Positions 6,648-15,854 of a DNA stretch of 44,527 nt are shown here, one piece after another. The position numbers and the translations under genes were made by a program. The stretch's first letter is position 1. Every line of letters begins with the position of its first letter. The notes beneath the pieces are model-generated. The model saw only the letters and a list, made by a program, of their open reading frames with translations. It did not search any database and was not told the origin of the DNA. This DNA comes from Nitrospirota bacterium (GTDB lineage: Bacteria > Nitrospirota > Thermodesulfovibrionia > Thermodesulfovibrionales > JdFR-88). The DNA is taken from contig JAKAMR010000007.1 of the NCBI GenBank assembly GCA_021812785.1, positions 1-44,527 of the forward strand. Reading direction: 5' to 3'.

Positions 6648-8807
6648 TCACTGTATCGTGAAGTTTGCGTTGCTGACGTCCGTATAGTTCGCATTAGAAG
6701 TGCTAGTGATCCTGACTTTGTAATCCGATCCCGGGGATATCCGGGAGGGTATTTCCCAATTATGTGATCCGCTGCCGTTTGATCCGATCGGAACACCGCT
6801 AGCAATGGTACGCACCACGGAACCATTTTGAAGCAGATATATATTAACGTAAGGGCCGGGATTGCCGGCATATGACCACTGTATAGAATATTTAGCCCTT
6901 CTGTCCCATACCTCTCCGCCATTTGGAGAGCTTACCGTGATGTATTGCATGAACGCGGCAGAAACTGAAGTGTCCGCGCTCATATCTATGGTGCAGCCGC
7001 TTGTACCGGAACATCCTCCTGCGCTCCAGCCCGCAAAAAAAGAATCCGCAGCCGGAGTTGAGGAAAGAGTCACCGAAGTTCCGGAGTTGACGGTTTCGGA
7101 ACAATTAGACCCGCAGCTTATTCCGGCGGGACTGCTGGCCACAAGCCCGGTGCCGGTGCCTGTCTTTGTGACAGACAGAGTAGTTGCGCTTGTTGCCGTA
7201 CTGCTGCCCGAGGTTGAACTGGTATTGTACTCATAGGCTCCCATAGTCCACCCGCCTGTTGACGGACGTGTGGCGTTTGTTATGTCGTAATCAAATATAT
7301 TGCTTAAATTTGTCCCGTTACCTATTGCAGGAGAGGAAGCCAGCAGCTGCCAGTTGCCGCTGCCTGTAGTTCCATCCGGCACAGAGGCAAATCCGGGATA
7401 CGAGCTTGAATAATTATCGCCGCCAAGGCTGTTACAGTCATATCCGGCGGCACAGGCTGAGGCAACAGACCCATATGTATTTGATCCTCCGCCGACGTAA
7501 TCCAGGTAACCGTACCCCCCCACAGTTGTTAGATTATAAAAATTATGGTCGATATTGAGGGCATTCCAAGTACCAGAACCAACTACAATGCCTATCGGCA
7601 ATCCGGAAAAAATATTGTTTTGAATGTTTATGTAGAGAGGGTTTATGTTGTTTGATGGGTATGAAAAAGTGACAGCTTTATTTACGCCAATGTTATAGCC
7701 CAGTAAAGAATCACTGGAAAAAGTATTATTATAAATATTTATGTTGCCCCAATCGCTTGCGCTGGAATTATAATTGAATTGTATAAAATTCTGCATAGGG
7801 GAGCCGTTAGAGGAATTGTTTTCGATCGCAAAGACGTTGTTGTAGATGGAAGTGTTGTTTGTATATCCGTTTGAATAGTACTGGGCCGTGCAATACTCCC
7901 ATGACCCGTTGAACAGATTGTTATAGAAAAGGATGTTGGTCATAGTCGGGGTGGTCCCAGTGCAGTTGGCGGGACAGCCAACCATCAGCCCGTCATTGTG
8001 AAATCCCCCAGAGCTATATAGGGCACTGGCAAGCGTTAGCCCGGGGCCCTGCCATTTGTTGTTATAGACCCTTACATCATTGACGGTATATCCGGTATTT
8101 CCGTAGATTGTCCCCCGTCCGGCATAGCTTATCTTATTGTCATGCACATAAATGGCACTAGCGTTTTTCTGGGCTGCGCCGGGATTGTTGGCATAGACAA
8201 AGGCCGTTATGGCATGGGGGGCAAGTATGCAGTTTTTTATCTCTATCGAGCTCTCACTGCCCAAAAATGCGATCGCCGCCCCGGAGCCGTCATCGCCAGA
8301 TGGTATGGGCGCGCCAATATCCTGAAGCTGCAGCCCGTTAATGATAATGTTTGACACGGAATATTGGCCGTTGTTGTCACTAATCAACCAGCTATTTTTC
8401 CCCAGTGTGGCCGCCCCATTCAGGCCGCACACATTCAGACCCTCCGCCGTCTGGCAGCCATCGAAAACGGGAGGCGTATAAGAAGTGCCTGCAAACCATG
8501 TCTTGTCAACTGTGTACTGGTCGGGATTGCCCGTTGCGCCGCCGGTCTTTATTATCATTGGAAATACCGGGTCTGCCGCCGAGTAAGCCCAAGTCACACC
8601 GCCCTTGAAGACAAAGATATCCCCGGCTTGGTGCACATATGAGCCAGTGAATCCCTTCATGTAAGGCTGATGTTTCCAAGGCACACTTTTTGATAGCCCA
8701 TTGTTCGAATCATTGCCATTATCGTAATCGATATAGTAAGTCGAAGCCCAGGCAGTCGAGGCAAAAAGCAACACCAGAATAATCGAAGCAGTCCGCACGA
8801 TTTTCAT
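6648..8807 (-). CDS. Secreted right-handed beta-helix protein with InlB-like and Kre9/KNH-like C-terminal domains
   Basis: A 719-residue protein. Residues 1-22 form a clear Sec signal peptide (hydrophobic core, cleavage near AWA/ST). Residues 25-520 are Asn/Gly/Tyr-rich with recurring NIxIYNNxF and NNVF units, typical of pectate-lyase-like beta-helices in surface and carbohydrate-active proteins. After a Ser/Thr linker come a divergent InlB-B-type repeat (about 545-615; GxGTVxSxPxGIxCGxxC plan with a disulfide-like CSGTSGC) and a final domain starting ITVSSPNGGEVW that resembles the Kre9/KNH family. There is no PEP-CTERM or LPXTG sorting tail. GGAGG precedes the ATG. It has its own Crp/Fnr-type promoter and lies after the polysaccharide operon. 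Likely a surface or matrix protein; catalytic activity not assignable. Confidence 0.85.
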   Translation of the reverse strand: MKIVRTASIILVLLFASTAWASTYYIDYDNGNDSNNGLSKSVPWKHQPYMKGFTGSYVHQAGDIFVFKGGVTWAYSAADPVFPMIIKTGGATGNPDQYTVDKTWFAGTSYTPPVFDGCQTAEGLNVCGLNGAATLGKNSWLISDNNGQYSVSNIIINGLQLQDIGAPIPSGDDGSGAAIAFLGSESSIEIKNCILAPHAITAFVYANNPGAAQKNASAIYVHDNKISYAGRGTIYGNTGYTVNDVRVYNNKWQGPGLTLASALYSSGGFHNDGLMVGCPANCTGTTPTMTNILFYNNLFNGSWEYCTAQYYSNGYTNNTSIYNNVFAIENNSSNGSPMQNFIQFNYNSSASDWGNINIYNNTFSSDSLLGYNIGVNKAVTFSYPSNNINPLYINIQNNIFSGLPIGIVVGSGTWNALNIDHNFYNLTTVGGYGYLDYVGGGSNTYGSVASACAAGYDCNSLGGDNYSSSYPGFASVPDGTTGSGNWQLLASSPAIGNGTNLSNIFDYDITNATRPSTGGWTMGAYEYNTSSTSGSSTATSATTLSVTKTGTGTGLVASSPAGISCGSNCSETVNSGTSVTLSSTPAADSFFAGWSAGGCSGTSGCTIDMSADTSVSAAFMQYITVSSPNGGEVWDRRAKYSIQWSYAGNPGPYVNIYLLQNGSVVRTIASGVPIGSNGSGSHNWEIPSRISPGSDYKVRITSTSNANYTDVSNANFTIQ

Positions 8808-8833
8808 CTTTGCCAGCCTCCCATCTTAATAAC

Positions 8834-8883
8834 CAATATGATGATAGGCCATCACTCGTAAACTTGAAGTGACCGGCATCACA
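8834..8883 (-). promoter_or_regulatory. Crp/Fnr-type promoter of the beta-helix gene
   Basis: On the minus strand the palindrome TGTGA-N6-TCACT (8868-8883) overlaps by one base a weak -35 TTCAAG (8863-8868). This is followed after 16 bases by TATCAT (8841-8846), giving a predicted start near 8834. The site centre (8875.5) then lies at -41.5, the class II activation position for Crp/Fnr regulators. Sixteen bases of the site recur with one mismatch at 37870-37885. Confidence 0.6.
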
Positions 8884-8972
8884 GAAATCGTCCCGCTCCC
8901 TAAGATTTTCATCCTGTTTATCTATCGTCTTAATAATCATGAAACTTTAATTGTGCGGGGCCGTAAATAATT

Positions 8973-10184
8973 TTAAAAATAATATTGTTCATTAAAAAAG
9001 GCCCGCAGCGTCGTTCTCAGCCCGGTAATGCTCCTTTTCATTACAACATATTTACCCAGTGGGCGCAGGTAGCTCATACGCCTGAAAAAAAGCAGTTGGT
9101 AGATTGCCATCCAGGAATGCCTGGAATGACTTGAATCAATCACCAGATGACTATTGAAAGAAAGCATGTCTTGAACGGCAATCGAGTCTGCTATGAGGCC
9201 GCCTTGTTTGATCCCGGATTCGATCGCCGCTTTGCCCCGCCCGGTACGGACCATGACCGCGGACCGTCCCATAGTCTCACTTTTTATCATTTCCTCCGTC
9301 CACGGGTCGGAAACGACAAGATCCGCGAAACGGGCCCAATGGTCCAGGCAGTTCTCGCATCGCAAATAATGATCACGTCCCACCACGTGTGTGAGTGAGC
9401 CGCCGATCAGCGGGCGGTCCATCAATAAACTGTCATTTTCTCCAAATACCCTGAAACGGCCCGGCCATCCATCCCCGCGATAAGTTATGCGCCGGACATC
9501 CCGCATATTAACTTTCCCGTCATTCTCGATGTAATTTCTTGTGGCAAGGCGCGATGCCATTCCAGCACAGACAAAACCTATGCTCAGCACTATGCGCTCC
9601 CGCAATTCCGGCAGGAATTTCTGAAGTTTTGCAAGCCCCTCGATCATGCATGGTGTCCCTACAAATACATAACGGCCCGGTCTTTCCAGGACCTCACGCA
9701 GAGCGGTGCAGTTGGATACCGGAGCGTATTTTGATCCGCGCGAGCTCAGCACCTCTGCCCGGTCGCGGGCAATGAATGACTCGGCTATCAGGGGAGTTTC
9801 CCCTTCACACCTGGCCACAACTGCGCCGTCTGCGGAGCCACTGTCCATGAGGTGCAATATCAAGCTGGTAATGAATCCTCCGGAGGCCGCGTCCTTCCGT
9901 AAACTGTCGTCACTTGAATGCATCAGGTAGCACTCCGGCGATCCATTCTCTCCGTCACTTGAAAACTCCGGTGCAGTCCCCTTCAATAGAAAAGCGCTCG
10001 GACAGACCTTCAGACACTTGCCGCAATTCAGGCACCTGTCCTGCTCAATCCGGGGGAAATTAAACCGCTCCCCATATACGAAATCGATGCAGGAAACGGG
10101 GCAAACACCGGTGCATGCTCCGCATCCGGAGCAGACCTTATGCCGCACGACAGCCTCTATCGATCTGAACCTGCGATCTTTCAT
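8973..10184 (-). CDS. FrhB-like (coenzyme F420 hydrogenase/dehydrogenase beta family) iron-sulfur protein of polysaccharide locus
   Basis: A 403-residue protein with two N-terminal [4Fe-4S] ferredoxin motifs: C18xxC21xxC24xxxC28P and C51xxC54xxC57xxxC61P. An FrhB N/C-type flavin/F420-binding region follows (for example GTPCMIEGLAKLQ and NCLDHWARFADLVVSDPW). Proteins of this family recur in capsule and exopolysaccharide loci next to polysaccharide pyruvyl transferases, as here (gene at 13153). The chemistry in that setting is not established; a reductive step on a sugar or pyruvyl group is a guess. The start overlaps the methyltransferase stop by ATGA, so it is translationally coupled. It is the last gene of the long operon; a 165-base gap with a new promoter follows. 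Confidence 0.85.
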   Translation of the reverse strand: MKDRRFRSIEAVVRHKVCSGCGACTGVCPVSCIDFVYGERFNFPRIEQDRCLNCGKCLKVCPSAFLLKGTAPEFSSDGENGSPECYLMHSSDDSLRKDAASGGFITSLILHLMDSGSADGAVVARCEGETPLIAESFIARDRAEVLSSRGSKYAPVSNCTALREVLERPGRYVFVGTPCMIEGLAKLQKFLPELRERIVLSIGFVCAGMASRLATRNYIENDGKVNMRDVRRITYRGDGWPGRFRVFGENDSLLMDRPLIGGSLTHVVGRDHYLRCENCLDHWARFADLVVSDPWTEEMIKSETMGRSAVMVRTGRGKAAIESGIKQGGLIADSIAVQDMLSFNSHLVIDSSHSRHSWMAIYQLLFFRRMSYLRPLGKYVVMKRSITGLRTTLRAFFNEQYYF

Positions 10185-11056
10185 GATGCTTGGCCGGTTG
10201 CGCTTCGGATGTCCTTTGTCAAAATATATATCCGGAAATGATGGCCTGCGAGGGGGGCATCCGGGTATTTCCGTTTAGTTATCACTTTCGATATCTTAAA
10301 GCCGCAATCTTTGAATATCCGCTCCACTTCCTTGCTTTTATAATGCCGCTCGATGGGCTGGCGATCCTTGCGCCCCGGCTCTGTTTGATTCGCTCCGGGC
10401 ACCGGCCTGCGGAATTTCGTGAGCAGCCATCGGACAAACCCGGCTGGTCTTGGCCGTGGGAAGACAAACTCCGAGACCTTGCCCGCTATCTTCTCCGTCA
10501 AGCGAGGCGGGATGAAAACACCGGCTATATAGCGCCCGCCAGGTCTCAGGACCCTCCATATCTCTTTCGTAGCTGCGCGGTCGTTCGCGAAATGGGTCAT
10601 GACCCCTATACTGGTAATCGCATCGAAAAATTCCGTCTTGTAAGGCAATTCCTCCGCAAACCCCAGGCACAGGTCCGCTCCCGCGCGGACGGCCGCTACC
10701 TGCAGGGCCTTGCGTGAGATATCCATACCGAACTTTTCTGACGCGGGGACCGCAGCAAGCAGGTTGCCCTCCCCGCAGCCGATGTCCAGGTACCAGACGG
10801 GTCCACCGGCCATAACCAGCGATGAGATGAAATTGTCGAACTCACGCCCTCTGGATGCAAGCTGGTTCCAGATGTCCTCCGTGTGTGAGTATAAGGTGTC
10901 GTAAAAGGCGCCTATCTTCTCATAACGCCTCGAGACGGGAGACGCCGTAAAAAAAGACGGCAGGCCGCCAGCCAATTTCATCCGGAAACCGCAGCGGGCG
11001 CAGTTTTTGGAATCGAGCGCGGACTTGCACACGGGGCATGCGTAATTATTTTTCAT
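10181..11056 (-). CDS. Class I SAM-dependent methyltransferase with zinc ribbon
   Basis: A 291-residue protein. The N-terminus has a zinc-ribbon-like CPVC (C7, C10) and CARC (C19, C22). The SAM-binding motif I VWYLDIGCGEGNLLAA is at 88-103, followed by a Methyltransf_11-type core with IWRVLRPGGRYIAG. The protein probably methylates a sugar hydroxyl or a nucleotide-sugar intermediate in polysaccharide synthesis; the substrate cannot be read from sequence. It starts two bases after the upstream acetyltransferase stop and overlaps the FrhB-like gene, placing it firmly in the operon. Confidence 0.85.
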   Translation of the reverse strand: MKNNYACPVCKSALDSKNCARCGFRMKLAGGLPSFFTASPVSRRYEKIGAFYDTLYSHTEDIWNQLASRGREFDNFISSLVMAGGPVWYLDIGCGEGNLLAAVPASEKFGMDISRKALQVAAVRAGADLCLGFAEELPYKTEFFDAITSIGVMTHFANDRAATKEIWRVLRPGGRYIAGVFIPPRLTEKIAGKVSEFVFPRPRPAGFVRWLLTKFRRPVPGANQTEPGRKDRQPIERHYKSKEVERIFKDCGFKISKVITKRKYPDAPLAGHHFRIYILTKDIRSATGQAS

Positions 11057-11058
11057 GG

Positions 11059-11688
11059 TTATTCGATCGGAACTGTAAAACTATCCAGTTCCTTTTTAAG
11101 TTCCTCAATATTCTTCTCCCACCAGTGCGATGCCATTTGTTCTGCAATTTTTTCCGGACCAAACCGGTAGCGAATCAGTCTGGCGGGGTTACCGGCCACT
11201 ATGGCGTACGGCGGAACGTCTTTCGTAACGATGCTCCCCGCACCTATAATGGCTCCGTCTCCAATGACCGAGACGGACGGCAGGATAATGACGTTCATGC
11301 CAATCCAGACGTCATTTCTGATTATGATCTTTGAATGGGGGATGGGATCCTTATCCATGATTTTCAGACCGGGATTATAGAAAAACGGATGTGTCGATTT
11401 ATATTCGCAAGGGTGGTTGCGTGTAAAGACATACACGTTTCCCGCAAATGAACAATAGCGGCCAATTTCTGTCCCCGGCAAAATGTTATTCCGGGAAAAA
11501 CAGCCGCCATAGCTGTACATGCCTATCTTAATCCCGTGGTATGAGGAATAAATCCTCCTCAGCGTGAGCGAATATAACTCGCCGTTTTCCAGGCTTTTAA
11601 CCATTCGCAGAATAAAATTGCGGAGCAACCTGTTTCTTACCGCGTATGCACGGTAAAGAATCTGCGCTATAAGCCGTTTAAAGGACAT
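11059..11688 (-). CDS. Left-handed beta-helix (hexapeptide) O-acetyltransferase, WcaF/CatB-like
   Basis: A 209-residue protein with hexapeptide repeats in the C-terminal half ([35 protein letters not shown]) and the family ending [16 protein letters not shown]. This signature marks acyl-CoA-dependent acetyltransferases acting on sugars. The ATG directly abuts the stop of the flippase gene (TGAATG). It probably decorates the repeat unit of the exported polysaccharide. The specific acceptor is unknown. Confidence 0.85.
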   Translation of the reverse strand: MSFKRLIAQILYRAYAVRNRLLRNFILRMVKSLENGELYSLTLRRIYSSYHGIKIGMYSYGGCFSRNNILPGTEIGRYCSFAGNVYVFTRNHPCEYKSTHPFFYNPGLKIMDKDPIPHSKIIIRNDVWIGMNVIILPSVSVIGDGAIIGAGSIVTKDVPPYAIVAGNPARLIRYRFGPEKIAEQMASHWWEKNIEELKKELDSFTVPIE

Positions 11689-13149
11689 TCAGACGGCCTT
11701 CCGGTAAAGCTTGAAGGTAATGAGTCCCAGAAAGACATACGCAGCCATACACCACATAAAACCCAAAAACATATTATGGAACGGCTGTAATGACAGCCGG
11801 CCGGCAGCCGACCAGACGATAAAGACGATCGTCGATATGGCGATTGCATAAAGAAAAATAGCGCCGTACCTGCGCAGATCCAGGTACCCCAGGTCTTGCA
11901 TCCGCAGCACCTGGAAAAAATAACCGGCAAGCATGGAGAACAGCCCGGCGCAGGCGGCCCCCGTGAGCCCAAAGAACCTGACGGCGGGATAAATAATAAC
12001 GATCATCAGCGCAGCTCGAATTATCAAAAAAAATCGCTGAAGCTGCGGTTTTCCGATAGCGAAATAAACGTTACTTATCGGCGTGGCGGCCGTCCTGAAA
12101 AGGGTGGCTGCCAGCAATATGGCAAACGGGATGGCCACCGTGGCATATTGAGGGCCGTAAACGACCGTCAGCAAGTCTTTACCGTACAGCGCAAAAAAAC
12201 AGACAATAGGGCTTCCGGCAAGAAGGATGGGCCTGGTCGACTTAATAAGGGTCCTGTTGACCCATGGCCTGTCTGCCTGTTTTGTTGAAAACATCGGCAT
12301 AAGAATGGGATTAATGATCGTTGAGACTATCAATATCGGCATCTGCGCCAGCCTCATCGCCATGCTGTAGAGGCCCAGTTCCTTTTTTGGCAGCAGCTTC
12401 CCTATGACAAAGACGTCCGCTTCCTTGAAGAAAAAATAAAGGACCGGGAGCCCGAACATTCCGCTTGCGTATTTCCACAAGGCCTTAGTGTGTTCTTTTT
12501 TGAAATGCATCCTGGGCAGGTAGGGGCAGATTATGAAGGACAATAGACATCTTCCGGCCGCCTCCATCACGTAGCCGATCACGAGAGCCCAGACGCTATG
12601 CAGCCAGAATGTTAGCCCTATCGCGGTTAATATGCCGATGGCGGCGCCGCCGTTCGATACGATCATCCATTTTCTGAAATCCATCTTTTTCTGTGCTATA
12701 TATGCACGGGCGCTCATCGCCCCGTTAAAGAGAATCGAAAGGAATGAGACTTTGAACATAAGCGAATACGATGCCACGGAATAAAAAGACGTAAGCGCCG
12801 GAACAAAAATAAGGGCAATAAAAAACAGCCCCGCAGACCGGACCAGCGAAAGCCACCATGCGGCGTTAAGATAGGTTTCCTCGCCGCCATCGGGGCTTTG
12901 TATAACGGCCTCGTTTATGCCTATGAACGTAAAGGCGCCCAAAGCGCCATTGACGGCAAGGACGATGGCCATTAAACCGAAGCTTTCAGGAGCGAGCAGC
13001 CGCACCAGTATGATATTCCTGAGAAAACGCAGGCCATATTCCAGGCCGCTGCCCATGCCGAGCCAGAAACCGCCCTTGAGAGCGAGGGATTTCATGCTTT
13101 TACCAGTAAAGAGTTTCTTTATTCTGTCGGTAATAGTAAGGTCCGGCAT
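11689..13149 (-). CDS. Wzx-type lipopolysaccharide/repeat-unit flippase
   Basis: A 486-residue integral membrane protein with about 12-14 hydrophobic segments spread over its whole length. It opens LALKGGFWLGMGSGLEYGLRFLRNIILVRLLAPESFGLMAIVLAV, the characteristic start of the MATE/MOP Polysacc_synt_3 (WzxC-like) group. It would flip undecaprenyl-linked repeat units across the inner membrane for the Wzy polymerase. It starts three bases after the pyruvyl transferase stop and abuts the acetyltransferase gene. No clear Shine-Dalgarno is visible, suggesting coupled translation. Confidence 0.9.
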   Translation of the reverse strand: MPDLTITDRIKKLFTGKSMKSLALKGGFWLGMGSGLEYGLRFLRNIILVRLLAPESFGLMAIVLAVNGALGAFTFIGINEAVIQSPDGGEETYLNAAWWLSLVRSAGLFFIALIFVPALTSFYSVASYSLMFKVSFLSILFNGAMSARAYIAQKKMDFRKWMIVSNGGAAIGILTAIGLTFWLHSVWALVIGYVMEAAGRCLLSFIICPYLPRMHFKKEHTKALWKYASGMFGLPVLYFFFKEADVFVIGKLLPKKELGLYSMAMRLAQMPILIVSTIINPILMPMFSTKQADRPWVNRTLIKSTRPILLAGSPIVCFFALYGKDLLTVVYGPQYATVAIPFAILLAATLFRTAATPISNVYFAIGKPQLQRFFLIIRAALMIVIIYPAVRFFGLTGAACAGLFSMLAGYFFQVLRMQDLGYLDLRRYGAIFLYAIAISTIVFIVWSAAGRLSLQPFHNMFLGFMWCMAAYVFLGLITFKLYRKAV

Positions 13150-13152
13150 AGG

Positions 13153-14457
13153 CTAGTGGTTTTTTAAATTTGCCTTTTCGTCTCGCAAGTAGATCTGTCC
13201 CATCATGGAACGGACCGCTTTTTTTACTTCCGGCATTTTGCGGGCCAGTTGCCCGCCAAGAAAACCCCTGTTTTCAAATGAGCTGGCAACTATCCGCAAT
13301 ATCTCTGCCCTATCCATTGTGCGGGGGTCAACAACGAGCGCATCCATACCTATGGTTTGCATTACGCCACGGAATTTTTTGCTGTACGCTATCGAAACCG
13401 CTGGAATATTCTGGGACAGGGCCGCAATGCAAGCGTGCATCCGGGCCCCAATGAAAAAATCACATTGCCCGATAACATACTTGATCTCATTCTGGTTGTA
13501 ACTGCCACGAACGAGAGATATCCGCTCTTTATAGACCGGTTTCGCCTCATCATAGATTTTTCCGCAGGCAATCGCATCACTTTCACCGCCGTCACCGAAC
13601 ACATGGGGGACGAGCAGGACGCATGCCCCCTTATCCATTATCAGACGGATAATGTCTTTTAAAAGATCGTGATAATCAACTTTCAATCCGAACATGTTGT
13701 CCCGTGTGTATCCGCCCATAAAAAGCAGGCCGCTGACGTTTAGGCCAACAACCGGACAAGCGGATTGCCTCCACTCCCCGATCTCTTCCGGAACCGTTTT
13801 TTGTGGTTCTTTCGGTGACATCACAAAACCGACATCATAGCAAAATTTCAATTTACCGGCTATGTTGGATTTCCCCATCAGCACGCGGATTTCCTTGAAT
13901 CCTTCATGGTCCCGCGAGTATATCAATTTGGCCCGCTTGAGAATAAAACGCGCAATAAATTTGGCAACCCGGCCTTTAAAAGGTCCGATTGTCTGCGGCA
14001 ACAGGAAAAGCGTCCTCCCCATGGACAAAACGAGAAACTGGGGCAATGAGACATAAAATAATCTTGGCAGCCCGTAAATATCGCTAAAACTGTCGCCTCC
14101 TGCAATGGAGGCAAACACATCCATTTGGGCGATTTGGTTGAGATATTCATTGCACGAACATATTTTTTCCCGCAGGCTCCTAAACGGTACCAGCCTGATG
14201 AGCCAGGAGAGCAGAACCAAATAGGCAATATTGTTTTTCAAATAGAATTTCTTTGAAAATCTCAGGTTTATCAGTCCTATCGGTACCGGCCGGCCGCCAA
14301 AATCATACCGGTATGATTCACGGTTTTTACCGTAATCCAGCAGATAGATTTCAGCATCCGGAAACATATGCAGGACCGTATCAATAGCCCCGGCAGTGAG
14401 AGCACCGACGCCCATGTTGTCAGTGGCAAACGTTGCGCCCAGCAGGCAAAATTTCAT
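13153..14457 (-). CDS. Polysaccharide pyruvyl transferase family protein
   Basis: A 434-residue protein from the chosen start MKFCLLGATFATDNMGVGALTAGAID, the usual N-terminal region of the CsaB/WcaK-like family. Other family-like stretches are FSDIYGLPR, LLPQTIGPF and FFIGARMHACIAALSQNIPAVSIAYSKKFRG. The enzyme is expected to transfer pyruvate from PEP to a sugar, forming a ketal, or to be a related sugar-modifying enzyme. An upstream in-frame ATG at 14496 (with GGAGGG about 12 bases before) would add 13 residues and overlap the polymerase gene; 14457 leaves a 28-base gap. Its partner may be the FrhB-like protein four genes downstream. Confidence 0.85.
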   Translation of the reverse strand: MKFCLLGATFATDNMGVGALTAGAIDTVLHMFPDAEIYLLDYGKNRESYRYDFGGRPVPIGLINLRFSKKFYLKNNIAYLVLLSWLIRLVPFRSLREKICSCNEYLNQIAQMDVFASIAGGDSFSDIYGLPRLFYVSLPQFLVLSMGRTLFLLPQTIGPFKGRVAKFIARFILKRAKLIYSRDHEGFKEIRVLMGKSNIAGKLKFCYDVGFVMSPKEPQKTVPEEIGEWRQSACPVVGLNVSGLLFMGGYTRDNMFGLKVDYHDLLKDIIRLIMDKGACVLLVPHVFGDGGESDAIACGKIYDEAKPVYKERISLVRGSYNQNEIKYVIGQCDFFIGARMHACIAALSQNIPAVSIAYSKKFRGVMQTIGMDALVVDPRTMDRAEILRIVASSFENRGFLGGQLARKMPEVKKAVRSMMGQIYLRDEKANLKNH

Positions 14458-14485
14458 TTTACCTGCCGAAGCCGTCTTATATGGT

Positions 14486-15826
14486 TCATGAAACATCGTA
14501 TAATCCGCCCTCCGGGTCATAGGCCTCTTCCTGGTCTTTCGCCCTGGACTCACCAAGATAATATGCCGTCAGACTGGAAACGACCGCCAGTGTCATGTAC
14601 CAGATCACATACATCTGATCAAAATATGTAACTCCTATCAGGTTGACTACATTACTGAACAGGCAGCAGCCAATTCCCCATAGCAGGAGCTCATGCGTAT
14701 GGTCCCCCTCCGGCGTCCTGACAAAGCGCATGCTGGACCCGAGGGATCTGAAGCATTCAACAAGGAACCTTATGAACAGGACCAGGGAAATTAATCCCCC
14801 CGTGAGTCCGATGTAAACATAAGTGTCGACAACGTCCGTGGACCCGAAGGTCAACCTCGTCGCAGCCCAGTTCGCCGTATTTTCAAGCGTCATACCTGTC
14901 AGCCACCAGTTACTGAAATGATTGACGAACTGGTTGATCAAATTGGCCCTGTCCCATCCGTGTCCGCCGACGATGCCGCTTACCCGGTCAATGACAAACC
15001 AGACCGGCGCTTTCATTACCAGAGCCAGAGCAACGAAGGAAATAAACATGCCCCAGCGGACCATACGCATATGTCCGCGTATGCGCCAGCAAAACCAGGC
15101 TATAAACCCGGCCGCGAGCGCCATTACCGGTCCGCCCGAATGCGCGGCAATCGTTATCATGACGCATGCAACGGCCCCGGTAAGGTTCCAGAACCTTCTG
15201 CCATATGCCAATGCCTCTCCCACAAAAAGAGGAAACAACGTAGCGCCAAAGGAGCCCGCAGTGATCGCGACGCGGAAACTGCCCTGCGCCCTATAATGCC
15301 CGTTCCTTATGACCGGCACCGCGGGAACGCCACCCATGAATGAAAAAAGGTTGTGCCCGGTAATGCTTTCGATCATCATGAGCGCGGTGAACGGAATAAT
15401 CAAATAAGCGCTTTTTTTAAGAAAATTTCTAAAGACCGGCGGATCCGTCAAAAGTGCCCTGAATATAAAATACGAAATTAAGCCGTCACAAAAAAAACCG
15501 ATCATGTAGGTGGGCATCACTATTGCTCCGGGATGAACGGAAAAACCTATCAGGAACATCAGAAGATATACACTTTGAAAAACAAGAAAGCTTTTATCTA
15601 TACTATTGATCCGGACGCGCGGCAATTCACCCTTTAAAACGATCCTGATGAACCCAGCAAGCTCCAGAAAGCGAATGGCAAAGAAATTGAATCCCGCCAA
15701 ATCGATCTGCTGCCCTTCCGTCAGGTATAAAACACCAGCCACCATGCCGAGCGCAACCCACTCGCGCGAGCCGAATGAGATGACCAGGACAAGGAAAATT
15801 AATATTAACAGTCCGATAGGATTCAT
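14486..15826 (-). CDS. O-antigen ligase/Wzy-like polysaccharide polymerase
   Basis: A 446-residue protein with about ten to twelve hydrophobic segments and one large periplasmic loop in the second half (around VSGIVGGHGWDRANLINQF to TYVYIGLTGG), the plan of Wzy/WaaL proteins. It opens MNPIGLLILIFLVLVISFGSREW. In a locus that also encodes Wzx, Wzz and Wza, polymerisation of repeat units in the periplasm is the most likely role. No Shine-Dalgarno is seen before the ATG. It sits 28 bases after the AsnB-like gene. Confidence 0.8.
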   Translation of the reverse strand: MNPIGLLILIFLVLVISFGSREWVALGMVAGVLYLTEGQQIDLAGFNFFAIRFLELAGFIRIVLKGELPRVRINSIDKSFLVFQSVYLLMFLIGFSVHPGAIVMPTYMIGFFCDGLISYFIFRALLTDPPVFRNFLKKSAYLIIPFTALMMIESITGHNLFSFMGGVPAVPVIRNGHYRAQGSFRVAITAGSFGATLFPLFVGEALAYGRRFWNLTGAVACVMITIAAHSGGPVMALAAGFIAWFCWRIRGHMRMVRWGMFISFVALALVMKAPVWFVIDRVSGIVGGHGWDRANLINQFVNHFSNWWLTGMTLENTANWAATRLTFGSTDVVDTYVYIGLTGGLISLVLFIRFLVECFRSLGSSMRFVRTPEGDHTHELLLWGIGCCLFSNVVNLIGVTYFDQMYVIWYMTLAVVSSLTAYYLGESRAKDQEEAYDPEGGLYDVS

Positions 15827-15854
15827 AAATATATGAGAAGACTAAGCTATAAAG

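Noticed and set aside
6648..8807. PEP-CTERM sorting signal on the beta-helix protein
   Set aside because: The C-terminus ends in a folded domain (NYTDVSNANFTIQ) with no PEP motif, membrane helix or basic tail.
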